Below, piece by piece: positions 1-6,673 of a stretch of DNA of 49,894 nucleotides (position 1 is its first letter; every line of letters begins with the position of its first letter). The position numbers and the translations under genes are program-made. Origin of the DNA: CAZFVY01 sp964522665 (GTDB taxonomy: Bacteria; Verrucomicrobiota; Verrucomicrobiia; Limisphaerales; CAZFVY01); the NCBI GenBank assembly GCA_964522665.1, contig CAZFVY010000049.1, positions 1 through 49,894 on the forward strand. The letters are read 5' to 3'. The notes under the pieces were generated by a model. It saw nothing but the letters and a program-made list of their open reading frames with translations, made no database searches and was not told the origin of the DNA.

Positions 1-575
1 CGCCCTTGTTTCAACTGCGTCACGCCCAGATTAAAGCGCAGTTCCGGCGAGTCCAGCCCCGCCGTCAACGCCCGCCGATACGCCCCTTCCGCCTTCGCGT
101 ACTCCCCCAATTCCTGGCAGCAGTAGCCGTAGCTCTGCGCCAAGGCGCCATCGGGAGGGCCTTCGCTCAGCAGCGCGTCATAGACCTGGCCCGCCTCGCG
201 GTGCCGGCCCGCCGCCTGATACAAGTCCGCGAGCGTGCGCCGCGCTCCCGCGTGCCGCGCGTCCGCCTGCAGAGCAGCCTGCAAACTGTTCAAAGCCTCG
301 GCGACCCGGCCACTGGCCAGCCACGCCAAAGCCAGCTCATGCTGCGCGTCGGCCCAACCGGGCTCAAGCTCGAGGGCCCGGCTCAGCCAGTGCGCGGCCT
401 CGGCCGCCCGGCCGGTCCGCAGACTAATCTGCCCCAACCGGTAACGCGCCTGCGCCGCTTCTGGACCGCCGCCGCCGACGATCGCGTAGTGCGCCTCCGC
501 CTCGGTCAACCGGCCGGCGCCGTACAATTCATCGGCCGCCGCCATGGAGGCGCCCTGCTCGTTCGCCGAAATCAT
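1..575 (-). CDS. TPR-repeat protein, C-terminus beyond the window
   Basis: The reading frame opens at an ATG whose first bases overlap the stop of the 72-aa gene upstream (ATGA, 4 bp), and it stays open to the left edge, giving at least 191 residues. The translation is a run of about 34-residue helical repeats with the TPR pattern (A at position 8, G-Y/A-x-x-A, P at the end), for example AHWLSRALELEPGWADAQHE. A good ribosome binding site, AGGAGGG, lies about 7 bases before the ATG. There is no signal peptide or membrane segment, so the visible part should be cytoplasmic. In flagellin loci, TPR proteins are often the N-terminal part of glycosyltransferases that decorate flagellin. That would fit here, but the catalytic part, if any, is outside the window, so the function is open. 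Confidence 0.85.
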   Translation of the reverse strand, partial: MISANEQGASMAAADELYGAGRLTEAEAHYAIVGGGGPEAAQARYRLGQISLRTGRAAEAAHWLSRALELEPGWADAQHELALAWLASGRVAEALNSLQAALQADARHAGARRTLADLYQAAGRHREAGQVYDALLSEGPPDGALAQSYGYCCQELGEYAKAEGAYRRALTAGLDSPELRFNLGVTQLKQG

Positions 576-790
576 ATAAGACCCTCCTGCTTGGCGACGT
601 CCCCGCGTTCATGCGGGCGCGGCGCGAAGCGCTTGGCGCCCACGTCCGCCGCGTACTGCGGGAGTAGCGTCAATTCCCGCGGGTACTCTGGAAATTCCTC
701 TGCGGCGCCCGAAGCTCTGTCCGCGAGAAGCTTCGTTTGATCGACCGGCGCCTGCTGTTTGCTGACCGAAACCTGGCTTTTGATCATCAT
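572..790 (-). CDS. 72-aa hypothetical protein coupled to the TPR gene
   Basis: This small polar protein has no recognisable domain, signal peptide or membrane helix. I believe it is real for three reasons. Its stop overlaps the start of the TPR gene by 4 bp. Its start (ATG ATG ATC) is preceded by the same segment (GGA TTTGTCTT ATG) that stands before the flagellin gene. A GGA-loop hairpin like the flagellin ones lies about 30 bases upstream. The shared leader argues that it is expressed together with flagellin. The position after flagellin is where FlaG, FliW or FliS genes are often found, but the sequence does not resemble those families well enough to name it. Confidence 0.6.
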   Translation of the reverse strand: MMIKSQVSVSKQQAPVDQTKLLADRASGAAEEFPEYPRELTLLPQYAADVGAKRFAPRPHERGDVAKQEGLI

Positions 791-882
791 AAGACAAATC
801 CATTCGTCTATCTACCGCCGGCGTCCGTGCCGGCTCTAACTGTCCCTCGCTCACTCGGATCGACCGTTCCGCCCCCGATTTA
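791..882 (-). promoter_or_regulatory. Leader C: sigma-28-like promoter, GGA hairpin and RBS of the 72-aa gene
   Basis: Read on the minus strand, TAAA (882-879) is followed after 14 bases by GTCGATCC (864-857). This is an imperfect match to the sigma-28 consensus TAAA-N15-GCCGATAA. About 20 bases on is a perfect 6-bp hairpin, GCCGGC-ACGGAC-GCCGGC (834-817), exposing GGA in the loop. The last element is ATGGATTTGTCTTATG, where the GGA serves as Shine-Dalgarno. The hairpin and RBS match leaders A and B near the flagellin gene. The promoter call is weak (spacing off by one, 5 of 8 bases in the -10); the hairpin and RBS are directly visible. Confidence 0.45.
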
Positions 883-945
883 CGGCGGCCACGGCGCGCC
901 CCGACGGCGAACCCAGAATCACTACCAAAATTGGAACCTGACGGT

Positions 946-985
946 TTCCCGCGGGGGCGGCGCGACCGCGCGCCGCCCCCGGGAA
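946..985 (-). terminator. Strong GC hairpin downstream of flagellin
   Basis: Positions 953-964 and 969-980 form a perfect 12-bp stem (GGGGGCGGCGCG / CGCGCCGCCCCC) around a 4-base loop. Five further pairs at 946-950/981-985 extend it past a 2-base bulge. It lies 35 bases after the flagellin stop and before the next promoter and leader. There is no U-tract, so it is either an atypical terminator or a 3'-end-stabilising structure. Confidence 0.5.
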
Positions 986-1019
986 GCGTCCTCCCCGTCG
1001 GAGGATCAACCGTGCGAGC

Positions 1020-1850
1020 TTACAGGTTCTGCAACAGACGGAGCGCGTTGTTCGGCAGCGAGTTCGCTTGCGCGAGCATCGTCGTGCCGGACTGCACCAG
1101 GATGTTGAACTTGGCGTATTGCGTGCTTTCCTGCGCCACGTCCACGTCCTTGATCCGGCTATCCGCCGCGGTCAGGTTTTCATTGAGAACGCCCAACTGA
1201 TCGTTGGTCAGGTTCAAGCGTTGGATGTTCGCGCCCACGTTGGCGCGCATGGCCGCCAAGGTCTGGATCGCCGACTGTACGTTGCTCAACGCCTGCGCCG
1301 CGCTGGTCGCGTTGGTGATGCCGGTCGAGACCGCGTTGTAGATGTTGGCCAAGCCGACCGTGACGGTGGCGTTGGTCAAGTCAACCGCGTTCATCCCGAA
1401 GGTCGTCGCGTCGCTGTTGATGGTGATGCCCAAGCCGGTTCCGCCGAAGAGCGAAACGCCGTTGAACTCTTTGGTCCCGATGTCGCTGACGTAGTTTTGC
1501 AACTGCGTGAACTCGGCGGTGTAGTTGGAGAGGTCCGAACTGGTCTTGGTCGGATCCTGCGCCAGCACCGTCAGCTCACTCATGCGGTCCAACGCCGACT
1601 GCACCTTGCTCAGGAACCCGTCCTGGGTCTGGCTGAAGGAGGTCGCGTTACCCACGTTGGTTTGCGCCGCGGTGTTACGGTTGATTTGAGCGTCAAACTT
1701 AATGGAAACCGCCAGGCCGGCGGCGTCATCTTCTGGAGAGACAATCTTCGAGCCAGACGAGAGTCGGGCCAGGGATTTCTGTAAGTTTGCGGTCGAGCTG
1801 GCCAGCATGCTCGTAGCATTCATGGCCGAGGCGTTTGTATTAATTACCAT
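1020..1850 (-). CDS. fliC: Flagellin
   Basis: This 276-aa flagellin carries the conserved N-terminal D0/D1 region (MVINTNASAMNA, then LQKSLARLSSGSKI and DDAAGLAVS) and the C-terminal D1/D0 region (SRIKDVDVAQESTQYAKFN, ending NNALRLLQNL). The central variable region is very short, so the filament subunit is close to a minimal flagellin; many flagellins are 350-550 aa. It is exported by the flagellar type III apparatus and polymerises into the filament. The start follows AAAGGAA with 7 bases spacing. Translation is probably controlled through the structured leader just upstream. No other flagellar structural gene lies in the window. Unlike leader B further upstream, the immediate leader lacks a recognisable sigma-28 promoter. 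Confidence 0.97.
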   Translation of the reverse strand: MVINTNASAMNATSMLASSTANLQKSLARLSSGSKIVSPEDDAAGLAVSIKFDAQINRNTAAQTNVGNATSFSQTQDGFLSKVQSALDRMSELTVLAQDPTKTSSDLSNYTAEFTQLQNYVSDIGTKEFNGVSLFGGTGLGITINSDATTFGMNAVDLTNATVTVGLANIYNAVSTGITNATSAAQALSNVQSAIQTLAAMRANVGANIQRLNLTNDQLGVLNENLTAADSRIKDVDVAQESTQYAKFNILVQSGTTMLAQANSLPNNALRLLQNL

Positions 1851-1985
1851 AAGACAATTCCTTTTGTCGTATTTATTGGTTTACTGCGTTGTTCCGGCAT
1901 CCCTGCCGAGGGAAGACCTTTTTACAGGCGTCTTCCCATATTTCCTGTGCGTTGGAATGAGCCACCGCGCCCGTTTTTGGTGCGG
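1851..1985 (-). promoter_or_regulatory. Leader A: structured 5' leader of flagellin with CsrA-type hairpin
   Basis: On the minus strand the leader has, in order: a short GGGC...GCTC stem; the unpaired CGCACAGG; an 8-bp stem (1937-1930 with 1917-1910, GGGAAGAC/GTCTTCCC, 12-base loop); and a 5-bp hairpin CGGCA-GGGA-TGCCG (1908-1895). The last hairpin contains CAGGGATG, which fits the CsrA/RsmA core CARGGAUG presented in a loop. The final AAAGGAATTGTCTTATG contains a second ANGGA that is also the Shine-Dalgarno. Leader B repeats every element. Binding by CsrA is inferred; the structures are directly visible. Confidence 0.7.
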
Positions 1986-2034
1986 CCAGTGGCTACGCCC
2001 TTCCCGCTGCCTCGCAGCGGTCCGCGTGCCCACT

Positions 2035-2110
2035 CGCCACCCGGCAGAACTGCCGGGGCAGAAAGCCTTTTTTCAAGGCGCTTCCCATCCATCCTGCGGG
2101 GTATGACAAC
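2035..2110 (-). repeat. Leader D: diverged third copy of the flagellin-leader module
   Basis: On the minus strand, CGCAGGATGGATGGGAAGCG is followed by GGC-TTTC pairing and then an 8-bp hairpin CCCGGCAG-TT-CTGCCGGG (2057-2040). This follows the order of leader A (CGCACAGG, GGGAAGACGCC, pairing arm, CGGCA hairpin), including a GGAAGC/GCTTTC arm with one G-U pair. It lacks the GGA in the last loop, and no RBS or start codon follows, so it looks like a decayed or non-coding copy. The homology is my alignment by eye. Confidence 0.4.
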
Positions 2111-2399
2111 GCCCCGCTCGTCGCGGCGCCCGATGCGCCGCTCCAACGCTGTGTGCACAGCTGTCTGCAGGCCTTCAAGCCGGGGGCTCGGCGGCCGGGA
2201 TTGCTAAAGATCCGCTCGGCGAAGCGCTGCTTCGACGAACCTCGGCCCAGCGGGCACACCGCCGCGCTCCCCCGCCGGTGGCAGAGTCACGCTCCCGCGG
2301 CGCTCGACCAGCGAGCCACGACGGGAATCTCAGTGTTGAACCGGACCGATTCAGCATCCCCGCTGAATCCGACGCCCTAACGAAGGCTTACGTAAAACT
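2111..2399. other. Gene-free spacer between leaders B and D
   Basis: No convincing gene is present, and no flagellin remnant (MVINTN, SSG, DDAAG) was found in any frame. Leader B's ATG opens only a four-codon reading frame (Met-Ser-Phe-Thr-stop). One clear structure is a perfect 6-bp hairpin, TTCAGC-GGGGAT-GCTGAA on the minus strand (2367-2350), again exposing GGGA in the loop. The stretch may be an RNA leader read from the sigma-28 promoter at 2516-2542 toward flagellin. Confidence 0.4.
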
Positions 2400-2515
2400 C
2401 ATAAGACAAATCCTTTCGTCCTAGTGTTAATCCAGCATCCATGCCGGTGGAAAACCATTATCCAGGCGTTTTCCTATATCCTGTGCGATAGAAAGGCTAC
2501 CGCGCCTATCCGGTA
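2400..2515 (-). promoter_or_regulatory. Leader B: orphan copy of the flagellin leader
   Basis: This is a second copy of the flagellin leader, diverged but element-for-element parallel: GGC-GCGGTA-GCC stem; CGCACAGG; a 7-bp stem GGAAAAC/GTTTTCC (2474-2468 with 2455-2449) with a 12-base loop as in leader A; hairpin CCGGCA-TGGA-TGCTGG (2447-2432); then AAAGGATTTGTCTTATG. One stem pair is G-C in leader A and A-T here, a compensatory change that supports a real RNA fold. The ATG opens only four codons, so the module has no protein of its own. Confidence 0.65.
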
Positions 2516-2542
2516 TAGTCGGCCCGTTCCTTGAGGACTTTA
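2516..2542 (-). promoter_or_regulatory. Sigma-28 (flagellar) promoter
   Basis: On the minus strand TAAA (2542-2539) is followed by exactly 15 bases and then GCCGACTA (2523-2516). This matches TAAA-N15-GCCGATAA at 4 of 4 and 6 of 8 positions. Transcription would begin near 2508, at the head of leader B, and could run on through leaders D and A into flagellin about 660 bases away. The segment from 2543 to 2717, upstream toward the hydroxylase stop, shows nothing recognisable. Confidence 0.7.
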
Positions 2543-2717
2543 GGAATATCTGCGAGAATGTTACCGGACCCCGGCACGGTCGAGAAAAGCGGTTTTGTCC
2601 GGGCGGGCCGCGCGAGAGACCTCCCGCCAGATCAGCGCGCGGCAAATGGCGCGCGCGCCGTGATCACGGTCGGGAAACCCGGCAACCGCACGCCCCTTGG
2701 CCGAGTCGGCCCGGCGC

Positions 2718-4880
2718 TTAGGCCGCCTTCAAACCGCCGGGGATCATCGGCAACGAACGCAGGCGAATGCCGCACGCGTCGAAGATCGCGTTACCCACGG
2801 CGGGGGCGATGCCGACGATCGGGGTCTCACCCGCTCCCGCGGAAGGCAGATCAGGACGATTCACCAGCACGGTCTGGATGACGGGCGCGTCGCCGAACCG
2901 GGGCACACGGTACCGCGAGAACCGCGGGTTCAAAATCTTGCCCGCGTCGAAATCGATCGCTTCGTACAACGCGCCGCCCAGTCCCATGACAATGGCCCCT
3001 TCGATCTGGTTGCGCAGATGATCGGGGCTGACGATGGCGCCGCACTCGAACGCGACGGTCACGCGGACGACTTTCAGGAAGGCCTTCGCCGGATCTGCGG
3101 AAACTTCCGCGCAAGTCGCCACGTAGCCGCCCTTTTCAAAGCCCGCGGACACGCCAAAGCCCTGGCCGGGCGCGGTCGCGGGCTTGCCCCAGCCGAATGC
3201 CCGGGTAGCCGACTCCAGGACCGCGCGCAAACGAGGGTCCTTTAGATTCCGCAGGCGAAATTCCAGCGGCTCGATCCCGACCGACCGCGCCAGTTCGTCC
3301 ATGTGAGTCTCGCGGGCAAAATGATTGGCGGTCGCGGCCAGGCCACGATAGGAGCCTTGTTGCAACGGCGACGACGATGGGTGGAACGCGGTCGTTTGGT
3401 TGGCCACTTCGTACGGCGTTCGGATTCCTGAAGGGCCGGAGTTATAGTTATGGAACTCCCACGCGGTCAGCTTGCCATCCTTGGTGACGCCGCTGGCCAC
3501 CTCGATCACTCCCGCGGGGCGAAAATAAGCCCAGGTAAATTCCTCCTCCCGCGTCCAGATTAACCGGACCGGCTTGCCACAGGCTCGCGCGAGGCGCGCC
3601 GCCTCGACCGCCGCGCGGCCCGTGTGTTTGCCACCGTAGCCCGAACCCATGTCCGGCATGATGACGCGCACGTTCGCTTCGGCGACGCCCAACGCTTCCG
3701 CCAATTCGGAGCGCACGCCGAACGGCCGCTGCGTTCCGGTCCAGACGGTCAACTTGTCCCCGGTCCATTGCGCCACCGCCGCGCGTGGCTCCAACGGCGC
3801 ATGCGCGATGTAGGCCACCGTATAAGTTTGTCGCAGTTTCTGGTCGGCCGCCGCCATCCCCTGCTCGAGCGAACCGGACGCCTGCGGCCCACCGCGACCG
3901 CCGCGACCGCCGCCAACGGGTCGTTTGAGCAATTCGAACAATTCTTTGGCGCCGGGTTGGGGCGAAGGCGTCCATTCCGCCCGAAGCGCGGCCAAGGCCT
4001 GCGCCGCGCCTTGGGGTGTTGACGCCGCCACGCCGATGAAATCACCATCGTGCGCCACGACGACTTCGGGCAACGCCTCGGCGGCTTTCGTATCGAGCGA
4101 TGCCAAGGTGGCGCCAAACGCCGGCGGCCGCAGGACCTTGCCAAACCACATCTCCGGCACTCGAATATCCGACGGGTATTTGTGCCGTCCGGTGACAAAA
4201 TCGCGTCCGTCCGCCTTGGGAGTCGAATGCCCCGCGATCTTCCATTGGGTGGCGGGAGCGGTGGGCGCCGCGTCGTCGATGGTTTTCAGCAGTTTTTGCC
4301 CCTGGCTCAATTGGCCGTAGCCCGCCGATTTCTGACTGGCCGGATCGATGACCTTCCCCTCCGCCGCGCGCAACGTGGCGCGGTCAACCTTCCAAGTCTC
4401 GGCCGCCAAATCGATCAGCGCCTCCCGCGCCGCCGCCGCGACCTTCCGTAATTGCGCCGCCATCACCGGCGTCGTCTGACTCCCGAACGTCCCCGGATCG
4501 AACGGCGTGAGGTCGGTATCGCCCATCACCATTCGCACCGTGTCGTAGGTTACCCGCAGTTCTTCCGCGACCACTTGGGCCAGCGAAGCGCGGATATTTT
4601 GCCCAATCTCGACCTTGCCCGTGTACGCCGTCACCGAGCCGTCGGCGCCGACATGCAGCCAAGCGCCGATTTCCTTGGGACCACGGCCCCCGAAGCCACC
4701 GCGGCGACCACCACCCGATTCCTGCGCCGAAGCCTCCTCCAAAAGGAGCAGGACGACCAACCCACCGCCCAGTAATTTGACAAAATCCCGCCGTCCCAGC
4801 GCCGCCGGCCAATCGACCGAGTCATGGAGTTCATACCGCTCGATCTCGAACGGCAACGAGGACTCATTCCCCGTTTTCAT
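2718..4880 (-). CDS. Molybdopterin-binding subunit of an exported aldehyde/isoquinoline-type oxidoreductase
   Basis: This 720-aa protein belongs to the xanthine oxidase family large subunit, single-chain IorB type. Residues 27-50 are a twin-arginine signal (ALGRRDFVKLLGGG followed by a leucine-rich stretch), so it is folded with cofactor and exported to the periplasm. Family marks include MGSGYGGKHTGRAAVEAARL in the cofactor-binding region, SYRGLAATANHFARE, and the C-terminal GAGETPIVGIAP whose Glu (about residue 685) is the usual catalytic base. A glycine/arginine-rich low-complexity insert (GGGRGGRGG) lies mid-protein. The start is the ATG that overlaps the stop of the iron-sulphur subunit by 4 bp; an upstream in-frame extension reads through that subunit's DNA and is not real. 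It hydroxylates an aldehyde or N-heterocycle; the substrate cannot be read from sequence. Confidence 0.92.
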   Translation of the reverse strand: MKTGNESSLPFEIERYELHDSVDWPAALGRRDFVKLLGGGLVVLLLLEEASAQESGGGRRGGFGGRGPKEIGAWLHVGADGSVTAYTGKVEIGQNIRASLAQVVAEELRVTYDTVRMVMGDTDLTPFDPGTFGSQTTPVMAAQLRKVAAAAREALIDLAAETWKVDRATLRAAEGKVIDPASQKSAGYGQLSQGQKLLKTIDDAAPTAPATQWKIAGHSTPKADGRDFVTGRHKYPSDIRVPEMWFGKVLRPPAFGATLASLDTKAAEALPEVVVAHDGDFIGVAASTPQGAAQALAALRAEWTPSPQPGAKELFELLKRPVGGGRGGRGGPQASGSLEQGMAAADQKLRQTYTVAYIAHAPLEPRAAVAQWTGDKLTVWTGTQRPFGVRSELAEALGVAEANVRVIMPDMGSGYGGKHTGRAAVEAARLARACGKPVRLIWTREEEFTWAYFRPAGVIEVASGVTKDGKLTAWEFHNYNSGPSGIRTPYEVANQTTAFHPSSSPLQQGSYRGLAATANHFARETHMDELARSVGIEPLEFRLRNLKDPRLRAVLESATRAFGWGKPATAPGQGFGVSAGFEKGGYVATCAEVSADPAKAFLKVVRVTVAFECGAIVSPDHLRNQIEGAIVMGLGGALYEAIDFDAGKILNPRFSRYRVPRFGDAPVIQTVLVNRPDLPSAGAGETPIVGIAPAVGNAIFDACGIRLRSLPMIPGGLKAA

Positions 4881-5356
4881 TTGTCTCCCTCCCCCAGGCG
4901 TTTGGCCGCCAGTATGACCGCTTCGATGATCCGCCGGTACGCGCCACAACGGCAAATGTTCCCCTGCATAAACTGCGCCACATCCTCCTCGGTCGGGCGC
5001 CGGTTCCGTTTCAAAAGGGCCACCCCGGTCATAATCATCCCGGAAGTGCAGTAAGCGCACTGCATCGCCCCGACCTCCAAAAACGCCGACTGCAAGGGAT
5101 GCAATCTTCCCGCCTGCTCCAACCCTTCGATCGTGGCGATCTGCCGGCCCGCCAAAGTCCCAACCTTCGTAATGCACGCGCGCCGCGGCAACCCGTCGAT
5201 CAACACCGTGCAAGCGCCACATTGGCCCTCGCCGCAACCAAACTTGCTGCCGGTCAGATCGAGATCGTCCCGCAGGACACTCAGCAGGCTGCGCTCGGCA
5301 TCCGCCGCGACCGGGCGGACCGCCCCATTGATGTGGAGTTCAGTGACGTTGGCCAT
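4877..5356 (-). CDS. (2Fe-2S)-binding subunit, IorA/CoxS type
   Basis: This 159-aa small subunit pairs with the molybdopterin subunit and passes electrons from the Mo centre through two 2Fe-2S clusters. The plant-type ferredoxin cluster uses C41, C46, C49 and C61 (CGEGQCGACTVLIDG). The second, four-helix domain uses C100, C103, C135 and C137 (CAYCTSGM and NICRCGAY). Length and all eight cysteines are standard. There is no signal of its own, so co-export with the Tat-tagged partner is expected. The stop overlaps the partner's start by 4 bp. No FAD subunit and no cytochrome subunit are adjacent, as in the two-subunit isoquinoline oxidoreductase type. Confidence 0.95.
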   Translation of the reverse strand: MANVTELHINGAVRPVAADAERSLLSVLRDDLDLTGSKFGCGEGQCGACTVLIDGLPRRACITKVGTLAGRQIATIEGLEQAGRLHPLQSAFLEVGAMQCAYCTSGMIMTGVALLKRNRRPTEEDVAQFMQGNICRCGAYRRIIEAVILAAKRLGEGDK

Positions 5357-5435
5357 GAAAGTCTCAGACTATACTCGATTACCGGCGGCTCGCCAAGGGG
5401 CCGAGCTCCCCAACGCTCGGTCACCCGCGCGGCCA

Positions 5436-5470
5436 ACAAAAAGGGCCGCTGCCCATGGGACAACGGCCCT
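5436..5470 (-). terminator. Intrinsic terminator of the RNA-binding protein gene
   Basis: On the minus strand AGGGCCG (5470-5464) pairs with CGGCCCT (5448-5442), followed at once by TTTTTG. A smaller TGTCCCATGGGCA element fills the loop. It lies 22 bases after the stop of the RRM gene. Confidence 0.8.
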
Positions 5471-5491
5471 GAAATACCCGTCTAGGAACGC

Positions 5492-5854
5492 TCAGTGACG
5501 TCCGCGATAGCCGCCACCGCCGCCGCCGCCACCGCCGCCGCCCCGGCGATCCCCGCCGCCGCCACCGCCACCGCCGCGATACCCACCGCCACCGGGCGGA
5601 CGTTCTTCGCGCGGACGCGCCTCATTTACCGTCAGCGCGCGGCCTTTGAAGTCTTTCTGGTGAAACATCGAAATCGCTTTGTTAGCCTCCTCCTGTGAGC
5701 CCATTTCCACGAAGCCGAACCCGCGCGAACGCCCGGTCGCCCGGTCTTGCATAATGTTGACCGTTTTCACCATGCCCGCCTGGGAAAACAGATCCTGCAA
5801 GTCATTTTCGGTAATGTCGAAGGTGAGGTTTCCAACAAATAATTTTGTTGCCAT
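5492..5854 (-). CDS. Glycine-rich RRM RNA-binding protein
   Basis: This 120-aa protein has one RNA recognition motif (about residues 1-80) carrying RNP2 (KLFVGNLTF) and RNP1 (RGFGFVEM), and a tail made almost only of Gly and Arg (GGGYRGGGGG type). This is the architecture of bacterial and cyanobacterial Rbp proteins, cytoplasmic single-stranded-RNA binders often linked to cold response. The start MATKLFVGN is where the RRM begins and is typical for the family. The gene is monocistronic, with its own terminator downstream and a gene-free region upstream. No strong Shine-Dalgarno is seen; only a GGAAAAAAA stretch about 13 bases before the ATG. Confidence 0.95.
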   Translation of the reverse strand: MATKLFVGNLTFDITENDLQDLFSQAGMVKTVNIMQDRATGRSRGFGFVEMGSQEEANKAISMFHQKDFKGRALTVNEARPREERPPGGGGYRGGGGGGGGDRRGGGGGGGGGGGYRGRH

Positions 5855-6673
5855 AATAATTGCTTTTTTTCCGCTTGGCTCCGCACTGATGAAAACGTTC
5901 CCAGTTTGGGTTTCAAATCGTCATCGCTTAAAAGCACCTGTTGACAATTTCCGAATCACACTAGCTTCGCTTGTACGGACGTGGGCCTTTTACGGGTTCA
6001 TGTCGTGGCTGGCAAGGAAAAAGTGGAATTAATTTACCTGATCCGACGATTAAGTCAAGTTTTCTTTCCACCCCCCCGAACCGACCTCCACCGCTTTTCA
6101 CTTCCCGCCGGGACGACCGACGGTGCGTCGTCCCTCACGGAAACCGGCCGACGGGGAACCGGGGTGACTCCTCCCGCCCGGGATGACCCGTCTGAGTTCC
6201 GAGCATCTCGGGCGTCCCCGAAGCGTCCATCAAAAACGGCGGGTATCGCAGTTGAGGAGAGTATGGGACCGGGGCGAGGAGCGACCCGACATCGTCCTAG
6301 CCCCGGCGCGAGCAGCGGGAGCGCGCCGGCCCACGCCGACTTGAACGCGAGGAGTAACCAGCCTTCGCTCGGCCGCGCCGCCGCTTCGCGAGGACGGCCA
6401 GAGCACAAGGACATCAACCCGAAGGGGTTCGCCAGAAATTTCCAAGCGACTTCCTGGTCCCTCGGGCGCCGATTCTTTACGGATAGCCCCCTCGCCTCGC
6501 CTCCTCGGTGGGCCGTTCCTGCCAGAGCAGGAAGATTCACCGGCTTGCGGTCTGCCACCCCATCCGAACCGATTGCGTCCAGAAATCGAAAAAAACATTT
6601 AAAAAGCCGTTGCGGATTGCGTTCGCGAACGCTATTCTCCCTTTGAACCTGATCCCGAGCCTTTTTGAACGAT
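5855..6673. other. Gene-free region between divergent RRM and pseudopilin genes
   Basis: About 820 bases with no supportable gene. Long open frames exist on both strands between 5981 and 6650, but they are biased, lack domains, and on the minus strand run into the antisense of the pseudopilin. Short motifs include GCGTTCGCGAACGC (a perfect palindrome near 6627) and A-rich stretches near 6590. The composition of 6060-6560 resembles intergenic repeat material more than a 5' leader, but no second copy lies in this window to prove it. Confidence 0.4.

Noticed and set aside
1851..1985. c-di-GMP-I (GEMM) riboswitch in the flagellin leader
   Set aside because: The CGCACAGG segment resembles the start of GEMM-I, and a flagellin gene would be a sensible target. 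The GNRA tetraloop/receptor pair and the GACGCAAAGCC and GGTAGC parts are missing, and the stems differ.
4881..5237. N-terminal extension of the molybdopterin subunit to give 839 aa
   Set aside because: The extra 119 residues are the out-of-frame shadow of the iron-sulphur subunit gene. The Tat signal begins at the ATG at 4880, which overlaps the upstream stop by 4 bp.
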